NCBI RefSeq assembly: GCF_001570965.1
Contig: NZ_BCSR01000002.1
Coordinates: forward strand, 88,680 to 152,679
DNA from: Janibacter corallicola NBRC 107790
Lineage (GTDB): Bacteria; Actinomycetota; Actinomycetes; Actinomycetales; Dermatophilaceae
Length of the DNA: 64,000 nucleotides
Reading direction: 5' to 3'
Both the position numbers and the translations under genes were made by a program. Below, piece after piece: positions 39,101-47,714 of the stretch. Position 1 is the stretch's first letter. Each line of letters begins with the position of its first letter. A model generated the notes under the pieces. That model saw only the letters and a program-made list of their open reading frames with translations, was not told the DNA's origin and did not search any database.

Positions 39101-40603
39101 TCAGCCGGCCTGCACGTCGGCGATCCACGCCTCGACCTCGGCGGCGGTGTGCGGCCAGGCGCCGGAGAGGTTGCGGTAGCCGTCCTCGGTGACGACGACG
39201 TCGTCCTCGATCCGCACGCCGATGCCGCGCAGGTGCTCGGGGACCTTGAGGTCGTCGGCCTTGAAGTACAGCCCGGGCTCGACGGTGAGCACCGTGCCCG
39301 GCACGAGCTCGGCGTCCATGTACTCCTCGCGGGTGGCCAGGGCGCAGTCGTGCACGTCGATGCCGAGGTGGTGGCTCGTGCCGTGGACCATCCAGCGGCG
39401 GTGGTACTGCCCGTGCTCCGGGTCCAGGGTGTCCTCGACCGAGACGCCCTCGGGCAGCAGGCCCCAGGCGTGCAGGTGCTCGGCGATGACCCGGATGGCG
39501 GCGGCGTGCACGTCGGAGAACTTCGCGCCCGGGCGGATCGCGTTGAAGCCCGCCTCCTGGGCGGCGGCGACCGCGTCGTGGACCTGCCGCTGGGCCTCGG
39601 TGAAGGTCCCGTCGACCGGCAGCGTCCGGGTGATGTCGGCGGTGAAGAGGGAGTCCAGCTCCACGCCGGCGTCGAGGAGGATCAGGTCGCCCGGCTCGAC
39701 GTCACCGGTGTTCTTGATCCAGTGCAGCGTGTTGGCGTGGTTGCCCGCGGCGCAGATGGAGTCGTAGCCCACGCCGTTGCCCTGGTGGCGGGCGTGCCGG
39801 CCGAAGGTGCCCTCGACCCAGCGTTCGCCGCGGCCCCGCTCGGGGAGCGTGGGCAGGTCGCGGATGACGGCCTCGAAGCCGACCCGGGTGGCGTCGACCG
39901 CCTCCTGGAGCTGCTCGATCTCCCAGTCGTCCTTGACCATCCGCAGGTGGGACAGGTCGTGGGCCAGGGCGTCGTCGGCCTCCTGCAGGCTCGACTCCTC
40001 CGCCCCTGCCTGGGTCCGGATGGTGTCCAGCCGTGCAGTGAGGCCGGCGTCGGCGTCGCGGACCACGCGCACGGTCAGCTCGCCGGCGTCCTTGCCCACG
40101 GCGTCCTCGAACTGGTCGATGTGCCGACCGGTCAGCCCCAGCTCGGACTCGATGTCCTCGATCGTCGGCCGCGCACCGACCCAGAACTCGCCGTAGCGGG
40201 GGTTCTCGAAGAACTCCTGGGAATCGCGGGGAGCGAGCGGGCGGAAGTAGAGGACCGCCTCGTGCCCCGCCTGCTCCTCCGACATGCCGAGCGGCTCCAG
40301 GACGAGCACCGCGTCGGGCTCGCGGTCCGATCCCAGCCCGGTCAGGTGGGCGAAGGCGGTGTGCGGCCGGAAGACGTAGTCGCAGTCGTTGCTGCGCACC
40401 TTGAGCCCGCCCGCGGGGACGACGAGGCGCTCGCCCTCGTGGTCCGCGGAAACCTTCGCGCGGCGATCGGCGGCGCGGCGGGCGGCCTCGGTGAGCGCCG
40501 GGCGGTCGGTGGACCGCGGCGCCCAGTCCTCGGCGACGAAGGTCCGGAACTCGTCGGTGATGGGACGCTTCCGGTTGTCGGCCTGCTTCTGTTCCTCACT
40601 CAT
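39101..40603 (-). CDS. pepP: Xaa-Pro aminopeptidase (aminopeptidase P)
   Basis: M24B metallopeptidase, 500 residues, with the AMP_N N-terminal domain (about 35-180) and a pita-bread catalytic domain. Metal-ligand segments are LLDAGVELDSLFTADITRT (two Asp), HGTSHHLGIDVHD (His), TVEPGLYF (Glu) and GVRIEDDVVVTEDG (Glu). It removes an N-terminal residue preceding proline, in the cytosol. It is transcribed alone and is divergent from the next small membrane protein. Confidence 0.95.
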   Translation of the reverse strand: MSEEQKQADNRKRPITDEFRTFVAEDWAPRSTDRPALTEAARRAADRRAKVSADHEGERLVVPAGGLKVRSNDCDYVFRPHTAFAHLTGLGSDREPDAVLVLEPLGMSEEQAGHEAVLYFRPLAPRDSQEFFENPRYGEFWVGARPTIEDIESELGLTGRHIDQFEDAVGKDAGELTVRVVRDADAGLTARLDTIRTQAGAEESSLQEADDALAHDLSHLRMVKDDWEIEQLQEAVDATRVGFEAVIRDLPTLPERGRGERWVEGTFGRHARHQGNGVGYDSICAAGNHANTLHWIKNTGDVEPGDLILLDAGVELDSLFTADITRTLPVDGTFTEAQRQVHDAVAAAQEAGFNAIRPGAKFSDVHAAAIRVIAEHLHAWGLLPEGVSVEDTLDPEHGQYHRRWMVHGTSHHLGIDVHDCALATREEYMDAELVPGTVLTVEPGLYFKADDLKVPEHLRGIGVRIEDDVVVTEDGYRNLSGAWPHTAAEVEAWIADVQAG

Positions 40604-40709
40604 GCACCCATCGTCTCACCGCGCGGGCAGCGCACGGCTCCCATGGGTGGTACCCGTGGGAGGGCCACTTCGGCGGCACGCGTCGGAGCGTCGTGGGAAG
40701 GAGAGCGCA

Positions 40710-41120
40710 GTGGATGACCAGGCTCGTGCCGAGCGTGCCCGGCGGGACCAGGCAGCGACGGAGGAGCACGACCAGCGGGTGGCCGCGGGTGAGGAACTGA
40801 TCCTCGCGCGCGCTAACGACGGACGGCTCATCAGCTACCGGCCGGAGGAGTACGGCTTCGACAAGGCTGCCCGCGGGAGGCCCCAGGTGACGACCGTCTG
40901 GGGGACGGCGGTGGTCACCGTGTTCCTCGCAGGGTTCGGGATCCTGATAGCGGTCTTCTACGTCCGGGGCATCCTCGCCGGTGACGACGTGCCGTGGTGG
41001 GTGTGGATCACGCCGCTGCTGTCCCTGTTCCTGAGCTGGGTGGCCTCGCTCTACCTCCGTCAGGAGTGGCGGGCACGGAAGCTCCGCAAGGAGCGGGGCC
41101 TGCCGCGCCCGGTGTCCTGA
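40710..41120 (+). CDS. hypothetical two-helix membrane protein
   Basis: A 136-residue protein not assigned to a family. A charged N-terminal stretch (about 60 residues, Glu/Arg-rich) is followed by two membrane segments, VTTVWGTAVVTVFLAGFGILIAVFYV and VPWWVWITPLLSLFLSWVASLYL, and a basic tail. The GTG start follows GGAAGGAG by five bases. It precedes the benzoate-degradation region by 84 bases; nothing ties it to that pathway. Confidence 0.7.
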   Translation: MDDQARAERARRDQAATEEHDQRVAAGEELILARANDGRLISYRPEEYGFDKAARGRPQVTTVWGTAVVTVFLAGFGILIAVFYVRGILAGDDVPWWVWITPLLSLFLSWVASLYLRQEWRARKLRKERGLPRPVS

Positions 41121-41130
41121 CCGGCGGCGG

Positions 41131-41173
41131 CATACATTCTACATAGCGCCTAGCGCCACGGCACAGATGTGTG
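41131..41173 (+). promoter_or_regulatory. putative PaaX-type operator upstream of the first box-cluster operon
   Basis: The half-site CTACAT occurs at 41139-41144 and a partial inverted match ATGTGT at 41167-41172, in the leader of the short-chain dehydrogenase gene. The pair resembles the CTACAT/ATGTAG dyads at the boxC and livG promoters but is less perfect and has 22 bases between. No convincing -35/-10 pair was found. Confidence 0.4.
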
Positions 41174-41204
41174 GCATGTTGGGGGTCGACGAAGGGAGTC
41201 GACG

Positions 41205-41924
41205 ATGACAGCTGCCCTGGTACTGGGCGGAGGAGGCGGGATCGGCGCGGCCGTGACCCGCCGACTCGCGAAGACGCACGACGTGACCATCACCCACCAC
41301 GGCCACCCGGAGCGCGCGCAGGCGCTCACCGAGGAGCTGAGCGGCGCGGGCCGCACCGTGACCGCGCTCTCGGTGGACGCCACCACGGAGCACGGGGTCG
41401 TGACGGCCTTCGACGCGGCCGAGCAGACCGGCGACCTCACGGTCGTCGTCGACTGCGTCGGCGGCTGGGACTACCCGAAGGTGACCGAGCTGACCATGGA
41501 GCAGATCCAGGACTCGGTCTCCCTCAACCTCGTCTCCGCGCTGCTCGTGCTGCGGGAGGCGGCCAAGCGGGTGAGCGACGGCGGCCGGATCGTCATGGTC
41601 TCCAGCGCCGCGGCCGCCGTGGCCCCGGCCCGGCAGAGCACCTACGCCGCCGCCAAGGCCGGCCTCGAGGCCGCCACGCGGGTGACCGCCAAGGAAGTCG
41701 CGAAGCGCGGCGTCACCGTCAACGCGGTGCGTCCGGGCTCGACCGACACCGAGTACATGCGCTCGATCACCGCGGACAAGGCGGTCGAGGCGATGGCGAA
41801 GAGCAACGCCATGAAGCGCCTCGGCACCCCCGAGGACATCGCCGGCGCCGTCATGATGCTCGTCGACGACGACGCGGGCTGGGTCACCGGCACCGTGCTC
41901 GACGCCACCGGAGGCCTGCAGTGA
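41205..41924 (+). CDS. short-chain dehydrogenase/reductase, first gene of box-cluster operon 1
   Basis: Classical SDR, 239 residues. Cofactor loop GGGGGIG (8-14); catalytic Ser133/134, Tyr147 and Lys151 (STYAAAKAG). The ATG was chosen with GAAGGGAG ten bases upstream. It is translationally coupled (4-base overlap) to a 3-hydroxyacyl-CoA dehydrogenase, and that to the BoxD-type dehydrogenase. The box pathway needs only one NAD-dependent alcohol oxidation, so this SDR is either redundant with the next gene or acts on another intermediate or a substrate upstream of benzoate. The role is unassigned. Confidence 0.9.
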   Translation: MTAALVLGGGGGIGAAVTRRLAKTHDVTITHHGHPERAQALTEELSGAGRTVTALSVDATTEHGVVTAFDAAEQTGDLTVVVDCVGGWDYPKVTELTMEQIQDSVSLNLVSALLVLREAAKRVSDGGRIVMVSSAAAAVAPARQSTYAAAKAGLEAATRVTAKEVAKRGVTVNAVRPGSTDTEYMRSITADKAVEAMAKSNAMKRLGTPEDIAGAVMMLVDDDAGWVTGTVLDATGGLQ

Positions 41925-42802
41925 CCGCCGGCGGGGTGCCCGCCCGGGCCGGGGTCGTCGGTGGGGGCCAGATGGGCGCGGGCGTCGTGCACGCCCTGCT
42001 GCTCGCCGGCTCCGAGGTCGTCGTGCTCGAGCGCGACGAGGACAGCGCGCAGTCCGCGATCGCGCGGGTGCAGCGCTCCTGCGACAAGAGCGTCGAGCGC
42101 GGCAAGCTCGACGATGCGGCCGAGCCGATGGGCCGGCTGAGTGCGACCACGGACGCCGCGGACCTGGCCGACTGCGGCCTCGTCGTCGAGGCCGTCCCCG
42201 AGGACGAGACGCTCAAGCGGGAGACCCTGCAGCGGGTCGAGGCCGTCATCGCCGCCGACGCGGCACTGGCGAGCAACACCTCCTCCATCTCGCTGGACGC
42301 GCTGGCCACGAGCCTGGCGCACCCGGAGCGGTTCTTCGGCCTCCACTTCTTCAACCCGGTCCCGGCGAGCAAGCTCGTCGAGATCATCATCGCGGGGGCC
42401 ACCGACGGCGCCTGGCGCGAGCGCGCGGTGCGGTGGGTGGGCGAGGGCCTGGGCAAGACCCCGGTCGTCGTCGCCGACTCGCCCGGCTTCGCGAGCAGCC
42501 GCCTCGGGGTGGCCCTCGGCCTCGAGGCCATCCGGATGCTCGAGTCCGGGGTCGCCTCCGCCGAGGACATCGACGCCGCGATGTCGCTCGGCTACGGCCA
42601 CCCCATGGGGCCGTTGAAGCTGACCGACCTCGTCGGCCTCGACACCCGGCTGGGCATCGCCCGCTACCTGGAGCGCGAGCTCGGTCCGCGCTTCGCCCCG
42701 CCGCAGCTGCTCATCGACCTCGTCGAGCAGGGACACCACGGCCGCAAGACCGGACGCGGCTTCTACGACTGGACCGCAGAGAAGCAGGAGAAGAGCTCAT
42801 GA
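41921..42802 (+). CDS. 3-hydroxyacyl-CoA dehydrogenase (3-hydroxyadipyl-CoA in context)
   Basis: A 293-residue 3-hydroxyacyl-CoA dehydrogenase. NAD-binding GVVGGGQMGAG is at 11-21, the catalytic His is in ERFFGLHFFNPVP, and the C-terminal dimer domain contains SPGFASSRLG and GYGHPMGPLKLTDLVGLDT. Like PaaH, it would oxidise 3-hydroxyadipyl-CoA to 3-oxoadipyl-CoA. The GTG overlaps the SDR stop, and its end overlaps the next ATG by four bases. Confidence 0.92.
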   Translation: MTAGGVPARAGVVGGGQMGAGVVHALLLAGSEVVVLERDEDSAQSAIARVQRSCDKSVERGKLDDAAEPMGRLSATTDAADLADCGLVVEAVPEDETLKRETLQRVEAVIAADAALASNTSSISLDALATSLAHPERFFGLHFFNPVPASKLVEIIIAGATDGAWRERAVRWVGEGLGKTPVVVADSPGFASSRLGVALGLEAIRMLESGVASAEDIDAAMSLGYGHPMGPLKLTDLVGLDTRLGIARYLERELGPRFAPPQLLIDLVEQGHHGRKTGRGFYDWTAEKQEKSS

Positions 42803-44346
42803 GCGAGATCCTCGAGAGTTATGTCGCCGGCACCTGGACGAAGGGGGCCGGTACCGGGCGCGAGGTCCTGGACGCCGTCACCGGTGAACCCGTCACCCGC
42901 GTCTCCAGCGAGGGCATCGACATGGGCGAGGTGGTCCGCCACGCCCGCGAGGTGGGCGGGCCCGCCCTTCGTGCCCTGACCTTCCCGGAGCGGGCCGCGG
43001 CGCTCAAGGCCGCCGCCGGCGCCGTCCAGGAGCGCAAGGACGAGCTCTACGCGCTCTCCGCCCGGGCCGGTGCCACCGCCCGCGACTCCGGCGTCGACAT
43101 CGACGGGGGAGCGGGGACCGCGTTCGTCTACTCCTCGCTGGGGCGCAAGGGTCTGCCCGACGGCAAGGTCGTCGTCGAGGACGACTTCATCCAGCTCGGC
43201 AAGGAGGGCGTCTTCGGCGGCCGCCACGTGCTGACCACCCCGCACGGCGTCGCGCTGCAGATCAACGCCTTCAACTTCCCCGTCTGGGGGATGATGGAGA
43301 AGCTGGCGCCGGCCCTCCTCGCGGGGGTCCCGACGATCGTCAAGCCGGCCACCCCGACCGCCTACATCGCGGTCGCCGCCGCGCGGATCATGCTCGAGAC
43401 CGGGGCGCTGCCCGAGGGCTCGCTGCAGGTCGTCGCCGGCTCGATCCCCGGCCTGCTGGACCAGCTCGGCGGCCAGGACCACATCGGCTTCACCGGCTCC
43501 GCCGACACGGCCGCGACCCTGCGGGGGCACGAGGCGGTCACCCGGCGCTCGGCGCACTTCAACGCCGAGGCCGACAGCCTCAACGCCTCCGTGCTCGGCC
43601 CCGACGCCGCGCCCGGGGAGCCGGAGTTCGACCTCTTCGTCAAGGGTCTCGTCACCGAGATGACGACCAAGGCCGGTCAGAAGTGCACCGCGATCCGCCG
43701 GGCCCTGGTGCCGCAGGACCGGATGGACGACGTCGCCCAGGCCGTCGAGGCCAAGCTCGCCGGGATCGGCATCGGCGCGCCCGGGGCGGACGGCGTGCGC
43801 ATGGGCGCCCTCGTCGGCACCGAGCAGCGTGACGACGTGCGTGCCGCTGCCGCCCGGATCGCCGCGGCGGGGACCGTCGTGCACGGCGACCTGGAGAAGG
43901 TCGAGGTCATCGGCGCCGACGCGGACAAGGGCGCCTTCATGTCGCCCTACCTCGTGCGGGTCGACGACGCCGACCGCGGCGAGCCGCACTCCGTCGAGGC
44001 CTTCGGCCCGGTGAGCACCCTGATGCCCTACCGCGACGCCGACCACGCGGTCGACCTGCTGGCCCGGGGCGAAGGGAGCCTCGCCGGCTCCGTCGTCTCC
44101 AACGACCGCGACTTCGTCACCGGCGTCGTCGCCGGCGCCGCCCCCTACCACGGGCGCATCCTCGTCCTGGACCGGGAGAGCGCCCCGGAGTCGACCGGGC
44201 ACGGCATCCCGATGCCGCAGCTGGTCCACGGTGGCCCCGGCCGGGCCGGCGGTGGCCAGGAGGAGGGGGGCCTGCGGGCCGTCCACGCCCACCTGCAGCG
44301 CACCGCGGTGCAGGGCAGCCCGGCCGTCCTGGACAGCCTCGGCTGA
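42799..44346 (+). CDS. boxD: 3,4-dehydroadipyl-CoA semialdehyde dehydrogenase, BoxD type
   Basis: Aldehyde dehydrogenase, 515 residues, related to the N-terminal half of PaaZ. Catalytic Cys296 (KAGQKCTAIRR), Asn156 (NAFNFPVWG) and Glu257 (FNAEADS) are in place; the MaoC hydratase half of PaaZ is absent, which favours BoxD. The dehydrogenase oxidises the ring-opened aldehyde made by BoxC to 3,4-dehydroadipyl-CoA, using NADP in the Azoarcus enzyme. It is the last gene of operon 1, 101 bases before boxB. Confidence 0.9.
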   Translation: MSEILESYVAGTWTKGAGTGREVLDAVTGEPVTRVSSEGIDMGEVVRHAREVGGPALRALTFPERAAALKAAAGAVQERKDELYALSARAGATARDSGVDIDGGAGTAFVYSSLGRKGLPDGKVVVEDDFIQLGKEGVFGGRHVLTTPHGVALQINAFNFPVWGMMEKLAPALLAGVPTIVKPATPTAYIAVAAARIMLETGALPEGSLQVVAGSIPGLLDQLGGQDHIGFTGSADTAATLRGHEAVTRRSAHFNAEADSLNASVLGPDAAPGEPEFDLFVKGLVTEMTTKAGQKCTAIRRALVPQDRMDDVAQAVEAKLAGIGIGAPGADGVRMGALVGTEQRDDVRAAAARIAAAGTVVHGDLEKVEVIGADADKGAFMSPYLVRVDDADRGEPHSVEAFGPVSTLMPYRDADHAVDLLARGEGSLAGSVVSNDRDFVTGVVAGAAPYHGRILVLDRESAPESTGHGIPMPQLVHGGPGRAGGGQEEGGLRAVHAHLQRTAVQGSPAVLDSLG

Positions 44347-44377
44347 CCCCCCTTCGACCCAGATAGTCCACAAACTG

Positions 44378-44407
44378 TTGTCGTGACGTCGGGGCATGTG
44401 TAGTATA
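44378..44407 (+). promoter_or_regulatory. boxB promoter with operator-like half-site over the -10
   Basis: -35 TTGTCG (44378-44383), a 17-base spacer and -10 TAGTAT (44401-44406). The half-site-like sequence ATGTGTAGTATA (44396-44407) overlaps the -10. The segment is markedly AT-richer than its surroundings. Repression by the PaaX-type protein encoded nearby is inferred. Confidence 0.6.
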
Positions 44408-44447
44408 TAAGGTAGCCTCCGCAACGTCGCGCAAGGAGAGATTCACA

Positions 44448-45929
44448 ATGACGACGACCAACGACCGCATCGGATCCGCTCCGGACCCGTCCGGGCCCAC
44501 CAGCCCGATCGACTACAGCCAGCGGATCCCGAACAACGTCAACCTCAACGAGAACCGGCGCCTCCAGCGCGCGCTCGAGGGGTGGCAGCCGAAGTTCCTT
44601 GACTGGTGGAAGAACCTCGGGCCGCAGCTGCCCACCGAGGACGTCTACCTGCGCACCGCGGTGGCGGTCGGCCGGGACGGCTGGGCCCACTTCGACCACG
44701 TGCCGATGGAGGAGTACCGCTGGGGCATCTTCCTCGCCGAGGGCGACGAGGACCGCGTGGTCAACTTCGGCAAGCACAAGGGTGAGCCGGCCTGGCAGGA
44801 GGTGCCCGGCGAGTACCGCGCCGACCTCATGCGCCTCATCGTCGTCCAGGGCGACACCGAGCCGGCCTCCGTCGAGCAGCAGCGCGTGCTGGCCCACACC
44901 GCGCCCTCGATCTACGACATGCGCAACCTCTTCCAGGTCAACGTCGAGGAGGGGCGCCACCTGTGGGCCATGGTCTACCTGCTGCACGCCTACTTCGGTC
45001 GCGAGGGCCGCGAGGAGGCCGAGCAGCTGCTCAAGCGCAACTCGGGTGACTACGACAACCCGCGCATCCTCGGTGCCTTCAACGAGGAGACCACCGACTG
45101 GCTGCAGTTCTTCATGTTCACCTACTTCACCGACCGTGACGGCAAGTACCAGCTGGGAACCCTCAAGGAGAGCGGCTTCGACCCGCTGGCCCGCACCTGC
45201 CAGTTCATGCTCAAGGAGGAGGCCCACCACATGTTCGTGGGCACCACCGGCGTGCAGCGCACGGTCGAGCGGACCGCCGAGGTCATGAAGGAGAACGGGG
45301 GCAAGGCCGGCTTCGAGGACGGGGTCATCCCGCTCGACGTCATCCAGAAGTACCTGAACTTCCAGTTCTCGGTCTCGATGGACCTCTTCGGCTCGGAGCA
45401 GTCGACCAACGCCGGCAACTACTACACCTCCGGTCTCAAGGGCCGCTGGCAGGAGACCCGGCGCAAGGACGACCACGTCCTGCTCGACGACGAGCGCGAG
45501 ATGAACTACGTCGAGGACGGGCAGATCAAGACCAAGACGGTCCCGATGATCTCCGCGCTCAACCTCGACCTGCGTGACGAGTACGTCGCCGACTGCGAGA
45601 ACGGCGTGCGCCGTTGGAACCAGGCACTCGAGGACGCCGGGCTCGACGAGCGGCTCTACATCCCGCACGAGGGCTTCCACCGCCAGGTCGGTGTCTACGC
45701 CGAGCACTTCGTCAGCCCCGAGGGCGAGGTCCTCGACGAGAAGACCTGGGAGGACAAGGCCGGCGAGTGGCTGCCGAGCAAGGAGGACCGCGCCAAGGTC
45801 GCCGAGCTCATGGTGCCGGAGTACGAGTACGGCAAGTTCGCCGGCTGGATCGCCCCGCCGCAGACCGGGATCAACGACAAGCCGGTGGAGTTCGACTACG
45901 TCCACCTCGCCGAAGAGGGTCTGGCGTGA
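44448..45929 (+). CDS. boxB: benzoyl-CoA 2,3-epoxidase oxygenase subunit BoxB
   Basis: A 493-residue class I di-iron oxygenase. Length and sequence (NVNLNENRRLQRALEGWQPKFLDWW near the start) are characteristic of BoxB. Iron-ligand ExxH motifs are EEGRH (167-171) and KEEAHH (256-261), with further Glu ligands expected between. It inserts one oxygen atom into benzoyl-CoA to form the 2,3-epoxide, receiving electrons from a reductase that is normally BoxA. The ATG is preceded by AAGGAGA. A GNAT gene overlaps its stop by four bases. Confidence 0.96.
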   Translation: MTTTNDRIGSAPDPSGPTSPIDYSQRIPNNVNLNENRRLQRALEGWQPKFLDWWKNLGPQLPTEDVYLRTAVAVGRDGWAHFDHVPMEEYRWGIFLAEGDEDRVVNFGKHKGEPAWQEVPGEYRADLMRLIVVQGDTEPASVEQQRVLAHTAPSIYDMRNLFQVNVEEGRHLWAMVYLLHAYFGREGREEAEQLLKRNSGDYDNPRILGAFNEETTDWLQFFMFTYFTDRDGKYQLGTLKESGFDPLARTCQFMLKEEAHHMFVGTTGVQRTVERTAEVMKENGGKAGFEDGVIPLDVIQKYLNFQFSVSMDLFGSEQSTNAGNYYTSGLKGRWQETRRKDDHVLLDDEREMNYVEDGQIKTKTVPMISALNLDLRDEYVADCENGVRRWNQALEDAGLDERLYIPHEGFHRQVGVYAEHFVSPEGEVLDEKTWEDKAGEWLPSKEDRAKVAELMVPEYEYGKFAGWIAPPQTGINDKPVEFDYVHLAEEGLA

Positions 45930-46459
45930 GCTCGCTGACCTGGCAGCGTGAGGAGCGGCCCGTCTGGGACGAGGCGAAGGCGCGCATCGTCGCCTCCGTC
46001 CCCGAGGGTGCCCTGGTCTTCGACCACGCCGCCGGTGCGGACCTGCCCGGCGACTGGTTCGTGGCCAAGGACGGCGACACCGTCGTCGGTTTCGGTTCGC
46101 TGGACACGACGTGGGGCGGCGACGCCGAGATCACTCTCGTCGTCGACGGCGAGCGTCAGGGCACCGGTGTCGGGTCCTTCGTGATGGACCGTCTCGAGCA
46201 GGAGGCGGGTGCGCGCGGGATCAACTACGTGTACAACACCGTCCGCGACACCCACCCCGAGCGCGACGAGGTCCACGACTGGCTCCTCGTGCGCGGCTAC
46301 AAGGGCAACGAGTCCGACGCCTCCCTGCGCAAGCGGGTCGGCGACGAGCTGCCCGAGCCCGCCGCGAGCCCGGCTCCGACCTCGGTGCCCGAGGGCTCCC
46401 GCGCCTCCGGCCAGGAGGAGAGCGGGGACTACGTCGACGTGGAGTCGCACAAGTACTGA
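45926..46459 (+). CDS. GNAT-fold protein coupled to boxB
   Basis: A 177-residue protein whose N-terminal 130 residues look like a GNAT acetyltransferase. The acetyl-CoA loop is GERQGTGVGSFVMDRLEQEA, followed by NTVRDTHPERDEVHDWLLVRGY. The last 40 residues are Ser/Glu/Pro-rich and probably disordered. The GTG start overlaps the boxB stop, so it should be made with BoxB. No GNAT enzyme is known to be needed for the box pathway. Detoxification, protein acetylation or CoA-ester handling are guesses. Confidence 0.82.
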   Translation: MSSLTWQREERPVWDEAKARIVASVPEGALVFDHAAGADLPGDWFVAKDGDTVVGFGSLDTTWGGDAEITLVVDGERQGTGVGSFVMDRLEQEAGARGINYVYNTVRDTHPERDEVHDWLLVRGYKGNESDASLRKRVGDELPEPAASPAPTSVPEGSRASGQEESGDYVDVESHKY

Positions 46460-46472
46460 GCGGACACGCGTC

Positions 46473-46503
46473 ACGGACGTCGCTACGGACGTCGCTACGG
46501 ACG
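46473..46503 (+). repeat. 12-base tandem repeat, 2.6 copies
   Basis: The unit ACGGACGTCGCT occurs at 46473-46484 and 46485-46496, with a partial third copy 46497-46503. It lies just after the GNAT gene and runs into the left arm of the long hairpin that follows. Confidence 0.7.
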
Positions 46504-46580
46504 AGCGAAGGGAGAGGGCTTCCCTTGGGGCTTCGCAAGCTCAGCCCTTGAGTCGGGAAGGCCTCTCCCTTCGCTCGTCC
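46499..46580. terminator. long hairpin after the boxB-GNAT operon
   Basis: A 26-bp stem with one mismatch: left arm 46499-46524, right arm 46555-46580, 30-base loop. It lies between the convergent boxB-GNAT operon and the PaaX-type regulator gene, and is likely to terminate boxB transcription. Confidence 0.75.
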
Positions 46581-46588
46581 TCTGCTTG

Positions 46589-46692
46589 CTCGCGGGTACT
46601 ACATCATGCTCCCCGTGACGAGCGAGGTGGAATGCCGGAAGGTCAGGGTCCTGTCAGTTCTCGACGTCTGAGGATGGTGTAGTACCCGCGAG
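46589..46692. repeat. 104-base element bounded by 15-bp inverted repeats
   Basis: Perfect inverted repeats CTCGCGGGTACTACA (46589-46603) and its complement (46678-46692) enclose 74 bases with no open frame of note. Both arms contain the TACTACA motif seen at the box promoters. No target-site duplication is visible. It may be an RNA hairpin, a looped operator pair, or the remnant of a small element. Confidence 0.6.
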
Positions 46693-46727
46693 TAGCGGTA
46701 CCGGCCCTTCGCCCGTCGAGGCTCGTT

Positions 46728-46749
46728 TGCTGCGCACGCTCGCGCAGCA
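46728..46749 (-). terminator. hairpin after the PaaX-type regulator gene
   Basis: Eight-bp stem TGCTGCGC/GCGCAGCA with a 6-base loop, just beyond the stop codon of the regulator gene on the minus strand. It lacks a T-run; a weak terminator candidate. Confidence 0.4.
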
Positions 46750-46753
46750 GCTG

Positions 46754-47611
46754 CTAGGTGCGCTCGGCGGCGTCGCGCTCCATGGCGTCCCAGGCGCGCT
46801 GGGCGCGGCGGTGCCAGCGGTCCCGGCGGGAGTGGAAGAGGGTGGCGGCGGCCGGACCCGGCCAGTCGCGGGGGAGCAGCTCGGCCGGCAGGTCCGGGTC
46901 GACGAAGGGGAAGCCGCGCCAGGCCTGGATGAGCTCGACCTGGGCGACGAAGGCCTCCTCGTCGGTCTCGACGGTGCGCTCGGCGAAGTCCTCGGTGAAC
47001 TCCAGGTACTGGTCGCGCACCTCCGCCAGGTCCCACGCGGCGTCGATGAGGGAGGCGGGGTCGGTGCCGGCGGCGCGCCGCCCGACCCACGCGAAGGTGC
47101 CCGCGGTCAGCCCGAGGTCGGTGAGCACCGTCTGGACCTCGTGCTCCTTGGACGCCTCCGGGATGATCCACATGCCCGGTGTGGGCGTGCCGAGGCCGAG
47201 CCAGGTCAGGCGCGTGCGCAGCTTCTGCCGGGTGCTGCGCTGCGCCTCCGGGACCGCGGCGGCCACGACGAGCCACTGCCCGTCCCAGGTGCGCTGCGAG
47301 CGAAGGAACCCGTAGATGCGCGAGGTGCCCTCGGTGAGGACCTCGCGCCCCTCCTCGGTCAGCTGCCAGCGCACCCGGCGGCCGTGCCGCTCCGAGGCGA
47401 GCAGCCCGTGGCTGGCGGTGCGGGTGATCGTCTGTCGCGCGGACTTCTTCTCCACGCCCAGCGCTCCGAGCGCGGAGACCAGCGTGCCGGTCCATGCCGC
47501 GCCGTCGCGGGGGTGGACGAACTCACCGAGCATCGTCAGCAGCAGCGAACGGGCGCTGGCCGAACTCGTCCGCGCGCCCGCGGCCGCCGGTCTCGTACCG
47601 GTCGTGGTCAC
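46754..47611 (-). CDS. PaaX-type transcriptional regulator of the benzoate cluster
   Basis: A 285-residue PaaX-family regulator. The N-terminal winged-helix domain (about 20-85: SARSLLLTMLGEFV, LVSALGALGVEKKSARQTITRTASHGLL, RRVRWQLTEEGREVL) is followed by the PaaX central and C-terminal domains (LRSQRTWDGQWLVVAAAVPE; LIQAWRGFPFVDPDLPAELLPRDW). E. coli PaaX represses phenylacetate genes and is released by phenylacetyl-CoA. By analogy the ligand here would be benzoyl-CoA (inference). The GTG has GGAGG four bases upstream. It is divergent from livG across 217 bases and replaces the BoxR regulator known from proteobacteria. Confidence 0.9.
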   Translation of the reverse strand: MTTTGTRPAAAGARTSSASARSLLLTMLGEFVHPRDGAAWTGTLVSALGALGVEKKSARQTITRTASHGLLASERHGRRVRWQLTEEGREVLTEGTSRIYGFLRSQRTWDGQWLVVAAAVPEAQRSTRQKLRTRLTWLGLGTPTPGMWIIPEASKEHEVQTVLTDLGLTAGTFAWVGRRAAGTDPASLIDAAWDLAEVRDQYLEFTEDFAERTVETDEEAFVAQVELIQAWRGFPFVDPDLPAELLPRDWPGPAAATLFHSRRDRWHRRAQRAWDAMERDAAERT

Positions 47612-47714
47612 GTGGCCTCCTCGTCCTGTGGTCCGCTGGTCAGGTTCTCACGTGACCGTGAGTGGCCGCGAACATCGACGCGCGACCCCGGACCTCCTTG
47701 ACCCTTCCCCAACC

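Noticed and set aside
42799..44346. PaaZ (oxepin-CoA hydrolase/dehydrogenase) for the aldehyde dehydrogenase
   Set aside because: Only the dehydrogenase half is present; the MaoC-type hydrolase half is missing and boxB/boxC are adjacent, so BoxD fits better.
46589..46692. An insertion sequence or MITE
   Set aside because: Terminal repeats exist but no flanking direct repeats and no second copy were seen in the window, so it is listed only as an inverted-repeat element.
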